Shown one piece after another: positions 22,807 to 31,793 of a DNA stretch of 64,000 nucleotides (positions within the stretch are counted from its first letter, which is position 1; each line of letters begins with the position of its first letter). Source of the DNA: Plectosphaerella cucumerina (taxonomy: Eukaryota > Ascomycota > Sordariomycetes > Glomerellales > Plectosphaerellaceae); NCBI GenBank assembly GCA_020746995.1, contig JAGPXD010000001.1, positions 3,286,001 to 3,350,000 of the forward strand, written 5' to 3'. A program made the translations under genes and the position numbers. The notes beneath the pieces are model-generated. The model saw only the letters and a list, made by a program, of their open reading frames with translations, was not told where the DNA came from and did no database searches.

Positions 22807-24783
22807 CTAATACATATACTTCCAAGTCACGGCCTTGTCGCCCTCAGCAGACAGCTCCTCCACACTGCGCTGAGCGCCCTCGCCATCTGCAAGCCTCCGC
22901 CCACGCTTCTTATTGATAGCCGAGTAACTGAAGAGCAGCACCAGCGAGGCAATGATACCCGCCGAGATGAAAGCCAGCTCAAGGGCGTGTCCCAGCACAT
23001 ACCTCGGCGAGTCTTTTCCACGGTAAAAGTTCGAAGCCATGGCCTAGGTCAACAACGTCAGCAAGGGGCATTCATCATAACACCAGACAAGGCCACTCAC
23101 CCCGCCGAGATTTCCGACACCAATCTGGATAGCCATGCCGACGCTGCGCTTATAGCTTCCCGAGAGATTATTGGCCAACCAGGTGATGACGCCAGGGAAG
23201 GCCGGGTAGATGGCGCAAGCGGCGATGAAGACGCCCGCGTAGACGACGCCTGGGTCGGCTGAGGCGATGCACATGGAGAAGCCGACGATCATGACGCAGA
23301 GGAATGGTACGATGAAGGCGCTGCGCTTGCCGACGCGGTCGCTGAAGTAGGCGGTGACAACGGCGAGGATCGCGGCGGTGATGTAGATTGGTACTGTCAT
23401 GAGTTGAGCTGTGCTCGAGGTGTAGCCGAGATTGCGGATGATGGTGGGGAGGAAGAGACTGATGCCGTAGAGGGGGCAGACGATCTGGGATGTCAGTCGG
23501 GGAGCTGCGATCAGAGGTAGGGAGAGGATGACTTACACCCCAGTATACGAAGATGTTGACCCAGATCTGCCAGTCTTTGAAGGCGTCCCAGACATAGCTC
23601 CATCTGAACTCCTCGGCTTCGGGGACGGCGCGTTGGGGTCTGTCGGTTTCGGTCTTTGCGCCGCGAGAGAGGGATTGATACTTGAGGCGCCAGACGATGA
23701 AGACCTTTTCCTCGTGGGAGAGGAAGCCGGCTGTTTCGGGGAAGTCGTAGAGGGCCCAGAAGGCCCAAATGGCGACGAGGACTAGGAGGTCAGATGCAAT
23801 TTTACAAGCAAGTAATCCATGCTCACCGGTCACGATGCCCTCGAGGATGAAGATCCAACGCCATCCTTCAAGACCACCTACACCATCCATGTGTGCGATG
23901 CCAAAGGCCAACAGGCCGCTGAAGGCACCAGCTATGGAAGCAGCGCTGAAGAACAATGCTTGGCGGACCTGGATTTCGTGTCGTGCGTACCACATGGTCT
24001 GCACGGGTCAGCAAACCATCCTTCAAGGCTGGGATTCTGATGTTAACTCACGAGGTAGTACTGCATTTTCGTTAGCCATGTTCTTCAGTGTGTCAATAGA
24101 AGTTGACATACCGCCACACCAGGGAAGAGACCAGCTTCTGTAAGGCCCAAGAAGAACCTTGCAACGAGCAGACCCTCATAATTCTGCACAATTCCCATGA
24201 GGGTCATGACAAGGCCCCAGGCGCACATGATTGAAGGCAGCCACACGCTCGGCCGCAGCTTTTTCAGCATGAGGTTGGACGGGACTTCGAAGAAGCAGTA
24301 CGAGAAGAAGAAGACTGCAGATGGCGGTTAGCAACGGGTTTTAAGGGTGCTGGGCGCGTGCGTACTAGTCAGACACCAATTGTACTGGTCGTCTGTAATG
24401 CCCAGGTCCTCCTGAAGACCCTCGATCTTTGCGTTGCCAATGTTTCCGCCTGGAAATATCAGTACTTGAAGAAGTATGTGGGATGGAAGAGTATCCTACG
24501 GTCGAGGAAAGAAAGGAGGTAGAGGAGGGCTAGCATGGGGATCAGATGAAGGTCCATCTGGAAGCGTCAGCAGCTGATAATGCGACAACCGCTGCAAACC
24601 TACCTTTCTCAAGATCTTCTTCTCATCAAGATGCGAGAAACTCTCCCGTGTCAACCCCTCAACAGTCGCCGCAGCATCGACCTGATTCTTCATCTCCTTC
24701 CGACTGAGCGGAGCAGCATGGTCACGAACATGGCCATTCCCATCCTCTGTCTCAGAGACGTCAGGCTTGTCGGTGGAACGCAT
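22807..24783 (-). CDS. MFS permease, anion:cation symporter family (Dal5/Tna1-like)
   Basis: Nine exons: 24783-24604, 24557-24500, 24449-24366, 24314-24112, 24060-24052 (9 nt), 23998-23827, 23781-23537, 23484-23101 and 23043-22807; 523 aa. The hydrophilic N-terminus leads to LLYLLSFLDRGNIGNAK, the TM1 signature of the ACS family (allantoate, nicotinate, biotin and related anion uptake). Other marks are GLTEAGLFPGVA-YYL-TMWYARHE around TM4, GWRWIFILEGIVTV before TM6, and GNLGG then SPRYVLGHALEL near the end. All introns are GT-AG and every join reads into conserved text. The 9-nt exon encoding YYL is required to restore the TM4 region. The substrate cannot be told. It acts at the plasma membrane. 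Confidence 0.92.
24052..24060 (-). other. 9-nt micro-exon of the ACS permease
   Basis: TACTACCTC (YYL) sits between an intron ending AAAATGCAG and one beginning GTGAGTTAAC. Without it, FPGVA would join TMWYARHE and lose the conserved YYL of TM4. Confidence 0.8.
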
Positions 24784-25480
24784 CGTAAGTATTCAGCAAA
24801 GTAGACGTCAACAGCGTGGACGACGAACTGCCAAACCCTCAAAGCAAACAGCGAGCAACGACCTCTTAAACCCCCTCCTCCCCCCTTGCCGATCACCGTG
24901 CCGTCACCAGGCTCCACGCTTTCCTCCCCCGCGTCCAGGTTTCCCCAGACCCCCAACGCGCCCGTCGACGGATCATCGTCACCGGGCTCGACGCCGCCCC
25001 GCTGCGAAAAACCACATTTCGTAGGTGGCTTGGCCAATCGAGCTTGAATCGACGTGCACTTTCTCCAGACCGGGGACGGCGTAGCGCCGTTCAAGTTGGG
25101 GTGGGTGGTGCGGCTTCTGTTCCGCACCCCGCACAAGCGTGCAGATCAGGCGGGGAAGGGGAGCGGGAAGCAGGGTTACAGTGATGCCGAGTGACGTTTG
25201 CCGGCCCGGAGGTCGGGGTCGGACTCGGGGATGTTTTGACGGGGGGGGTCCCGTCTGACGAGAATGCTAATGTAGGACGGAAATAGATGTTCGAGCTCGA
25301 GGCTGAAGGATTGAGTGAATCCATCGTGACGGGGCGCGGTGACGCGGCCGAATGACAGGCAGACATTTAGGGGAGGGAAAATAGCTGCCTGGCCCCCTGA
25401 GTCGGGATATATCACGATCTTGTTATCACGATGAAGCCATCCAAATCACGGTAACAGTGCAACCACCTCTATCTTCCACG
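24784..25480. other. Divergent promoter region, permease / 2EXR protein
   Basis: The genes on either side point away from each other, so both promoters lie here. An AT-rich ATATAT element is near 25407-25412, about 70 nt before the 2EXR start. No gene was seen. Confidence 0.6.
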
Positions 25481-26320
25481 ATGCTTCAACCATCATTCCC
25501 CCTGGGAGACCTCCCGCCCGAACTCCAAGACGAAATTTGGACCCTCACCCTCCGCACAACCCCCAAGATCTTCCACATCGCCTCCTCCTCTCCCTCTCCT
25601 ATAACCGCCTCTTTCCACCGCCTCACCTTCCACCACTCCCACCAGGACGCAACGCCCCCCGCCGTCTTCATCTGCCGGCAATCCCGCGCCGCTGCCCGGC
25701 GCGCCGGCTTCGTCCCGTTCCCGCAGCCAGACGGCGCTGAGCCGGTGTGGCTCCATGCCGGGCGCGACATCGTCTTCCTCGACACCCGGATCTGCGGCCT
25801 TCTCCTCGCGCGGAGCCCCGAGGCGCCGTCGCTGTCACTCGTCCCTGCTCTCCGCGCTGTGCGCCATGTAGGCATCGAGCAGGGCATCAGGATGCCCAAC
25901 ACCCCCCGAGCCGTTGAGGCATACGAAGGCGCCGTCGTGCACGACTTCATAGCGTCCCTCATGGGTGAGGTGCTCAAGGCCGCACCACGAATTGAAGTGC
26001 TGCATTACCTCGCACCCATAGTAGGAAGCTGGGATGACCGGCCGGTGAACGTCCTCGACTGCGTCATCACACCGCTCGACCCGGAAGTACGCGTCTGGTG
26101 GCAGCGTAGGGCCGTAGGTCGGACATGGACACAAGTACGCCTCGAATTCATCGCGGGTCTCGAAGCTCTCGACCTTCCCCAGGGACCGCCAGCATTGAAA
26201 GCATGGAGATTGACAAGACAACATCCGCTGGGAATTTGTCACGGCGGGATTGTGGGGACATGGAGGATGCCGTCCGTCAGACGAGCTGTGGCACAGCAAA
26301 ATCAAGCCACAGATTCCTAA
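25481..26320 (+). CDS. 2EXR-like (F-box-like) domain protein
   Basis: Single-exon protein of 279 aa from MLQPSFPLGD. An in-frame ATG at 25457 would add 8 residues. The start FPLGDLPPELQDEIWTLTL, then KIFHI, then a block on former chairs of the type PAVFICRQSRAAARR, is the layout of the 2EXR family, which is expanded in filamentous ascomycetes and has an F-box-like N-terminal motif. Partners and role are unknown for nearly all members. A protein-interaction or ubiquitin-ligase adaptor role is inference only. The C-terminal ~40 residues are low in family character, and a missed intron near the end cannot be excluded. Confidence 0.78.
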   Translation: MLQPSFPLGDLPPELQDEIWTLTLRTTPKIFHIASSSPSPITASFHRLTFHHSHQDATPPAVFICRQSRAAARRAGFVPFPQPDGAEPVWLHAGRDIVFLDTRICGLLLARSPEAPSLSLVPALRAVRHVGIEQGIRMPNTPRAVEAYEGAVVHDFIASLMGEVLKAAPRIEVLHYLAPIVGSWDDRPVNVLDCVITPLDPEVRVWWQRRAVGRTWTQVRLEFIAGLEALDLPQGPPALKAWRLTRQHPLGICHGGIVGTWRMPSVRRAVAQQNQATDS

Positions 26321-26700
26321 CGCACAGCCACATCTCCTGTGCATCCCCGCGCGGAGAAGCCGGAGATGCACAATCCCGCCCCCTGAGCCGCCTCGAGATA
26401 AGCACAACCACCAGACACGACGATCGAGAGATAGAGAGATAAAATAGAAATGCCATGTTCAATCGCCGCGCAGAAACCTTTTGCAGAATGCGGCCCGCCC
26501 TATCCTGTACCCGCCCGCCCGCGCTGCTGCTCCGAGCAGTCGACGGAGATCCCAGATTTTGCCATACGCCCATAAACGCCCGCACAATCGTGCGTTCCCC
26601 CGTTCGTTCCCCTATCTAACAAATGCCGCTATGTATGAGAGAGAGAAATCACAAACGCCGCGCGCGCGTACGCCCGCCCCCCGGAGATGCGACCCCCAGC
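26321..26700. other. Convergent gap, 2EXR gene / nitrate reductase 3' ends
   Basis: 380 nt between two 3' ends. It holds only untranslated sequence as far as I can see. Confidence 0.6.
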
Positions 26701-29400
26701 TCAGAAGAAGAGCAGGTCGTCCTCCTTCCATCCCAGCCCCAGCATGATGGTCTTGACGCTCTTCTCCATCGCCTCGGGCCCGCAGATGAGCACCATCTCC
26801 TCGCCCGCCCCGCACAGGCACGGCCCCAGCTCGCGCTGGAAGAACGGCGCGTCCATCCTGCCACGGAGACCCGCCCAGTCGTCGCCGCCCTTGCTGAGCG
26901 TGTACACGAGCTTGCACTTGTCCGGGTTGGCCGCCGCCATGGTGTCCAGGTCCGTCCGGCAGAGGATGTCCTGCTCCATGCGGTTGCCGTCCAGGACCAG
27001 GCACTTTGTCTGGTCCTCGGCGTCTTTCATGACTGCCCGGAGGACCTGGAAGATGGGCGTGATGCCGGAGCCGCCGCAGATCATGACGAACCGCTTGACG
27101 TTTCGCTGCTTGCCGCCCACCGTGCAGAGGCCCCGGCCTTCGTAGATGAACTTGCCGACGGGACCCTTGAATTCGATCCAGTGGCCAAGGGGCATCGAGT
27201 CGAGTGCGCGGGTCATCTTGCCCGTCTCGTAGACCTTGATGAGGATGTCTAGCTTGCCCTTGTCCGTGCCTTCCGAAAGGGGCGTGTACGCGCGGATGAT
27301 GGCTTCCCTGGTCACCGGGTCACGGACCCGGATCATGAGGTGCTGGCCCACCGGGAGACCGATTGTCTGCTCCGGGGTGTCCAGGTCGAACGTGAAGATC
27401 TTCGAGTCGTCCGACACGGGCGACTTGGCCGTCATCAGCGCCTTGGCCCATGTCTTGTTCTGCAGGAAGACAGCACGGTTGGTCTCGGGAGCGGCCTCCT
27501 CCTCGCCAGACGCAAGCTGCTTCCGGCTGGCCTCGTCGAGGGTACCAATGTGGTAGGTCGGCATCATGGCCTTGGCGTTTTCGCTGTGAATGGCGAGGAA
27601 CTCCTCCGAGGCGTCCTGGCCGGCGGCGCCGATGATGGACGCAGCACCGCCCGGGTGGCCCTCGAGGTATGGCGTGCCGTCGTAGACCTCCCCGTTGACG
27701 ACGAACCAAGGCTCCTGCTCGCCGCTGTGCTGACGCAGCTCCTCGAGCGTGATGACACGCTTGACGCCCTCCTTGGTCATGCAAATCTCCTTGACGGGCT
27801 CCGCTTCCACAGCGCTCTCGGCCTCGCCCTTCACATTCTCGCCCCAGAAGCCGTTGGTCAGGTTGCCGCCGGCCTTCTTGACGCGCTCCATCCAGCCGCC
27901 GGGCCGCAGCGCCGGCAGCGTGGGGTGCTCGAAGCGGAGGGTGTCATGGGCGTCCTTGTGGATGACGACGCGGAACCAGGGGTTGTTCATCATGCCCAAG
28001 ACGCTCCAGTACATGTCGCGCGGCTGCACCATCATGCCCTCGTCCATGCAGCGGACCATGATGTCGTCGGCCTCGGCGAGGCGGGCCACGGGCACGTCGA
28101 AGTCCCAGAAGCACCAGCAGAAGCTCGACTCGCGCCACGACATGTCCATCTTGCCGCCGTAGAGTGTATCGCCCTCGGGGGCCAGGCGGTAGTCGTCCTC
28201 AGGGTAGCTGATGTTGGCGCGTGTCCAGGTGCGGCCCTTGTCGAGGGTGAGCTCGACCCTAGTGATCCTGCGGCCGCCACCGCCGTAGGCATAGCCGCGG
28301 ACCTTGTACGACTCGGGACCGGTCTTGAGAGAGATGGTCTCGTCGTGGGCGGGGAAGCAGGTGGCGCTGTTGGCGTTGAGGTCGTAGATGGCGTAACGCT
28401 CGTCCTTCCACGTATCGGGAAGGTCGGCGCTGGCCTCGGGGGACACGTCGGTGGGGAGGACGCGGTTGTCGTAGATGTGGTACCAGTTGTCACTGGGGTC
28501 GTGGTTGACGACAATCTTCTTAAGCCACTTGACGCTGCGGCCGCCGATCTGGCCGGGGATGATGATGCGGACGGGCCTGCCGTGGTCGGGGTGGAGCAGC
28601 TCGCCGTTCATACGGTAGCAGACGGTGACGCCGCGGTTGGGGTCCATGGCCCAGTTAAGCTTGATGTTTGTGCCGTAGTTGCCGTTGGGCAGCTTATCGG
28701 CGCCCTCGAAGTAGACGTAGCGGGCACCGCGCTTGGGCATGGCACGGGCGAGGAGGTCGCCGAGGGACACGCCGGTCCACAGGGCGGTGGACAGGCCAGC
28801 GGCGCCCCAGGAGAAGCCTTTCGTCTTGCGAACGACGTTCTGCTCCTTGCGCCTGTTGCCGGCGCACACGAGGGTGACGGGATAGGTGATCTGCTCGTAC
28901 TCGGTGATGAGGTCCCGGAGGGTCAGGGTGAAGGGCTTCTCAACCATGCCCTCGACGGAGAACTCCCAGTCGAGCATGTCCTGGTCCTCGACCTTGGGTA
29001 CGGCGCCATGGTTGCGGACGTAGTGGAGGTCCTTGTTGGTGATGAAGCCCTGCTCGTACAGGTCGCTAAGCGGGGCCTCGACGTTGTAGGGGTGAACACC
29101 GGTCAGGCGGATCAGTCTCGGGTCCCTGGTGACGAAGCTGTCAGGGGTCTTGAGGTCCTCGGGAAGGACCGAGTTGATGGTGGGCTTTGTGGGCAGAGGG
29201 TAGACACGTTCCCGTTCGGCGTCGAGCTCTTCGAAGAGGCATAATGAGCTAGACACCATGGCTCCTTTTTCGGAAGCTGGTGTTGATGTGCCTCCATTTC
29301 TGATGGTCTGAGGAGGCGAGGGCGGCAATTTGTTGAAGTCGGCATCGAGGGGTAGCTGGTCCACGAAAGGGCCAGCGGGCTGTGGTGCAAGGATCTCCAT
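26701..29400 (-). CDS. niaD: Nitrate reductase [NAD(P)H], eukaryotic type, intronless
   Basis: Single-exon 899-aa enzyme that reduces nitrate to nitrite in the cytosol, the first step of nitrate assimilation. Domains in order: molybdenum-cofactor domain (~90-360) with the Mo-ligand Cys179 in TLVCAGNRRKEQN; Mo-Co dimerisation domain (~365-500); cytochrome b5 domain (~540-620) with heme ligands His582 in GHPGG and His605; FAD domain with RAYTPLS at 703-709; and NAD(P)H domain with GGSGITP (776-782) and CGPEAM (873-878). It ends in FF, typical of the family. All key residues are present and the length is normal. The upstream region has two NirA-like sites and GATA sites, which fits nitrate induction and nitrogen-catabolite control. 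No niiA or nitrate-transporter gene is adjacent in the window. Confidence 0.97.
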   Translation of the reverse strand: MEILAPQPAGPFVDQLPLDADFNKLPPSPPQTIRNGGTSTPASEKGAMVSSSLCLFEELDAERERVYPLPTKPTINSVLPEDLKTPDSFVTRDPRLIRLTGVHPYNVEAPLSDLYEQGFITNKDLHYVRNHGAVPKVEDQDMLDWEFSVEGMVEKPFTLTLRDLITEYEQITYPVTLVCAGNRRKEQNVVRKTKGFSWGAAGLSTALWTGVSLGDLLARAMPKRGARYVYFEGADKLPNGNYGTNIKLNWAMDPNRGVTVCYRMNGELLHPDHGRPVRIIIPGQIGGRSVKWLKKIVVNHDPSDNWYHIYDNRVLPTDVSPEASADLPDTWKDERYAIYDLNANSATCFPAHDETISLKTGPESYKVRGYAYGGGGRRITRVELTLDKGRTWTRANISYPEDDYRLAPEGDTLYGGKMDMSWRESSFCWCFWDFDVPVARLAEADDIMVRCMDEGMMVQPRDMYWSVLGMMNNPWFRVVIHKDAHDTLRFEHPTLPALRPGGWMERVKKAGGNLTNGFWGENVKGEAESAVEAEPVKEICMTKEGVKRVITLEELRQHSGEQEPWFVVNGEVYDGTPYLEGHPGGAASIIGAAGQDASEEFLAIHSENAKAMMPTYHIGTLDEASRKQLASGEEEAAPETNRAVFLQNKTWAKALMTAKSPVSDDSKIFTFDLDTPEQTIGLPVGQHLMIRVRDPVTREAIIRAYTPLSEGTDKGKLDILIKVYETGKMTRALDSMPLGHWIEFKGPVGKFIYEGRGLCTVGGKQRNVKRFVMICGGSGITPIFQVLRAVMKDAEDQTKCLVLDGNRMEQDILCRTDLDTMAAANPDKCKLVYTLSKGGDDWAGLRGRMDAPFFQRELGPCLCGAGEEMVLICGPEAMEKSVKTIMLGLGWKEDDLLFF

Positions 29401-29532
29401 GGTGCCGCTGGCTGTTGTGGCCGTCTATGTGATGTGGTGTGTGTGTGTGTTGTGGATGCAGACCGGGAGTAACAGCAGTTGCGGTGGGAAAGGGGACCAA
29501 GACTCCCAGTTCGTAGTGCCTTTATTATGTTA

Positions 29533-29538
29533 AGATAG
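29533..29538 (+). promoter_or_regulatory. GATA-factor site (AGATAG), niaD promoter
   Basis: Matches HGATAR, the site of AreA/NIT2-type nitrogen regulators, 133 nt upstream of the niaD ATG. Common by chance, so meaningful only with the other sites. Confidence 0.35.
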
Positions 29539-29660
29539 GTCGAATTACCGAGTGAAGAACGAGTCCAGGTGGAAGGGGGTCCCGGGTATTAGTACCGTCG
29601 GTCTGTATGTGCGGTGTAGTGAGAGGTGGTTGTCCACGCCATAAGATTTTCCCTCAACTT

Positions 29661-29668
29661 CTCCGTGG
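29661..29668 (+). promoter_or_regulatory. NirA-type nitrate-induction site (CTCCGTGG)
   Basis: Exact match to CTCCGHGG, the consensus of the nitrate-specific Zn2Cys6 activator NirA, about 260 nt upstream of the niaD ATG. Motif match only, not shown to be bound. Confidence 0.55.
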
Positions 29669-29955
29669 GAGGACGAGGTCGGAGGGTGAAGGTGGGCCGG
29701 CCCCAGGCACAAACCCGCCCTCACCTCCGGGTCCCTTGTCGCCGCGACCCCATCCATCGGACGGGCCAGACACAGAACCCACCCTGCTCGGCACGCGGGA
29801 GCGGGTGCATGGCGTTGTTCCCGCGCCATAATGGGCGGGCGGGCGGGCACCCACGCCGTTATCGAAGGGTGCCGATGAATGGGGGATCTCCGAATGCATA
29901 TCAGAGAAGGTTCGGTGGTCCAATGGCTCTGCAGCCTGGTGGCGAGCTCAGCATG

Positions 29956-29963
29956 CCGCGGAG
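29956..29963 (-). promoter_or_regulatory. NirA-type nitrate-induction site (CTCCGCGG)
   Basis: A second exact CTCCGHGG match, on the minus strand, about 555 nt upstream of the niaD ATG. It overlaps a CCGCGGA core like that of NIT4. Confidence 0.55.
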
Positions 29964-30016
29964 ACCTGGTGGGCGAGGTGAGCGTGCTGTGAGTGTGGCC
30001 CCCCGTCGTGGATCTC

Positions 30017-30022
30017 TTATCT
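30017..30022 (-). promoter_or_regulatory. GATA-factor site (AGATAA), niaD promoter
   Basis: HGATAR match about 55 nt further upstream than the second NirA-like site. AreA and NirA sites are typically combined in fungal nitrate-assimilation promoters. Confidence 0.4.
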
Positions 30023-30115
30023 GTGGATGCCGGGCCTAGTCGTGTTTGGAACCTACGGTAAGTTGCGTGCATCGTGAGTGGGTGTGGGCGCCGCTTGAAC
30101 CTCGTGTGATTGGGC

Positions 30116-30121
30116 TGATAA
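30116..30121 (+). promoter_or_regulatory. GATA-factor site (TGATAA), niaD promoter
   Basis: HGATAR match about 715 nt upstream of the niaD ATG and about 95 nt from the previous GATA site. Confidence 0.35.
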
Positions 30122-30643
30122 GAGCCGCACCCAGATCAGCGCCAGAAACAGACGGGACTCGGAGAAGCACTGGCCTGGCCCAGCCCTTTCGATTCGTCTC
30201 CCACCCGTGTCATGTTTTCACAGTCCCTTGCACTCCCTTGTCAGTCGAACGGTGGACCCCGGGCTTCTGGAAGACGACGTGGGTTCGGTGACTGAGCCTA
30301 GACGTTCATGTGCCGGAGATGCCTCGATCGATGGAGGGTCAAACGCCGAGGACCCCGTGGATAGGCCGACCGGATCAAGTGGCCGGCGGTTGTCGCGCCG
30401 GCGGATCATGACGAGGCGCCATGATGGTGTGGAAGAGACGGCGTGAAGCTGATAGCCAGCGTCAATCACTGGGCAGTTTAACTCCGAATGTGGTGACGCT
30501 TGATTACATAACACAGGCCTTGAGGTCAGTTCGGTGTCGGACCCGCTTTCAGACTCGAATATGGATTCTCCCCATCTCAAAACCACACCCTCCAAGCTCG
30601 CTCGCTATAAGAAATCGATGTTCACCAACCGCGAAACCCTCCC

Positions 30644-31793
30644 CTATTGCCTTGGTGGACTCGCAGGCAGCTCCTGGGGATGCTGCGCGGGATTTGAGGG
30701 CATCTCAGCTACCGGGTACCCATTATCCACCCACTGTGGATTCCCATGAGCATCCTGATAGTACGGACTCGGAGGCTTGGGTTGTTGAGGGTAAGATGGT
30801 GATGCCGCCCAGCCGGGATGCGTCGCCATGGCCGGCACATATCCCTGGGCTCCCGCCTGGGCTGCGGCGACCTTCTTCGCGGAGCGGCGCCGGTACCACC
30901 AGATCCCGAGAACGAGAGCAACGATCAGGACTAAAGGTCCGACCACGGCACCGGCGATCCACGCCATGCTCGATCCAGAAGTATTGCCATTCTCTGTTCC
31001 CTCTGTGTTGGATGGCAGCGGCTCACCGGTAGTCGGGCTGGTCTCGGACGCCGTGGGAGATGACGGCGACGAAGACGTCGAAGGAACTGTTCGACTGACG
31101 AATTAGCCACAGTCTACCGCCAACAATCTTGATGTCCACAGACCTTCTGAGGTGGTAGTCTCTGCGGGCAACTGTCGCCATATTTGGGTATATGACATCG
31201 CCACTGTGTTGCCGCAGACGAATTGCATCGTGGGCGAGGCCTCCTGGCCGGGATGGACGATACTGATCGTCACACATTCATACCCATCGTTGCTAACCGG
31301 GATCCCCCTCCATCAGTCTTGGAACGAGTTGGCGGAAGGACTTGGACGAACCATGTTCCACTGTCACCACCTCTATACCGGATAACGCTGTTCGTGCAGG
31401 CCGTTGCGAAGCTGCATGTTGTCGTCGATGCTTCAGGGCAGCATCCTCCATATGTGCTGGTGAAGCGGAACGTCTCGGAAGTGCCCAGGCAGACCAGAGC
31501 CTGAGCTGTTGGCACTGTCAACGGGACTCCAGACGTGGCACGTTGTGAGGGGATATTGACATACTGGATAAATCTTCCTGGATGTACCAGCCCCAGAAGT
31601 CTGGCTTGGCTTGAACGGATACCTGGTCGTCCCGGGCCCACGACTTCCTCGTCAGGTTCTCATCGTCAGCCATCTCGTCGCGCAACTCGGTGGAAAGCAA
31701 GGAGAGGGACAAGGCGCAAATAGCACACTGCACAGTCGGGAGTCGTAGATGAGTCGCAAGACGAATGACCTTGATCAGGCTAAAACGAGGCAA
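30644..31793 (-). CDS. Cysteine-containing single-pass membrane protein with Ser/Thr stalk
   Basis: Proposed exons 31793-31565, 31505-31352, 31307-31144 and 31086-30644; 329 aa. The last exon is firm: a Ser/Thr/Pro stalk, one membrane helix (WIAGAVVGPLVLIVALVLGIWW), a basic stop-transfer YRRRSAKK and a Pro/Tyr/Gln-rich tail. Exons 2-3 give an ectodomain with paired cysteines (VCLGTSETF, GGCCPEASTTTCSFATAC, GYECVTI, FVCGNTV). Introns 2 and 3 have weak donors (GTTCGT, GTCTGT), chosen because they keep frame and cysteine spacing. The N-terminal exon is least sure. It carries a hydrophobic stretch (CAICALSLSLLS) that may be a signal, but an alternative start at MADDENLT would remove it. The layout matches the protein at 9832-10983. 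Function unknown; a cell-surface sensor or wall protein is inference. Confidence 0.62.

Larger units (their letters stand above)
29401..30643. other. Nitrate reductase upstream region and 3' flank of next gene
   Basis: 1.24 kb containing the niaD promoter on the minus strand, with the regulatory sites listed separately, and the 3' flank of the cysteine-rich membrane protein. A short GT repeat is at about 29437-29449. No gene was seen. Confidence 0.6.

Noticed and set aside
27340..29244. 634-codon plus-strand open frame
   Set aside because: Exact antisense of the nitrate reductase, whose strong codon bias keeps the opposite strand open. Val/Gly/Ala/Asp-rich shadow text.
26701..31793. Nitrate-assimilation cluster
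   Set aside because: Only the nitrate reductase is present. The ACS permease at 22807-24783 belongs to a different MFS family from fungal nitrate transporters, and no nitrite reductase gene is in the window.
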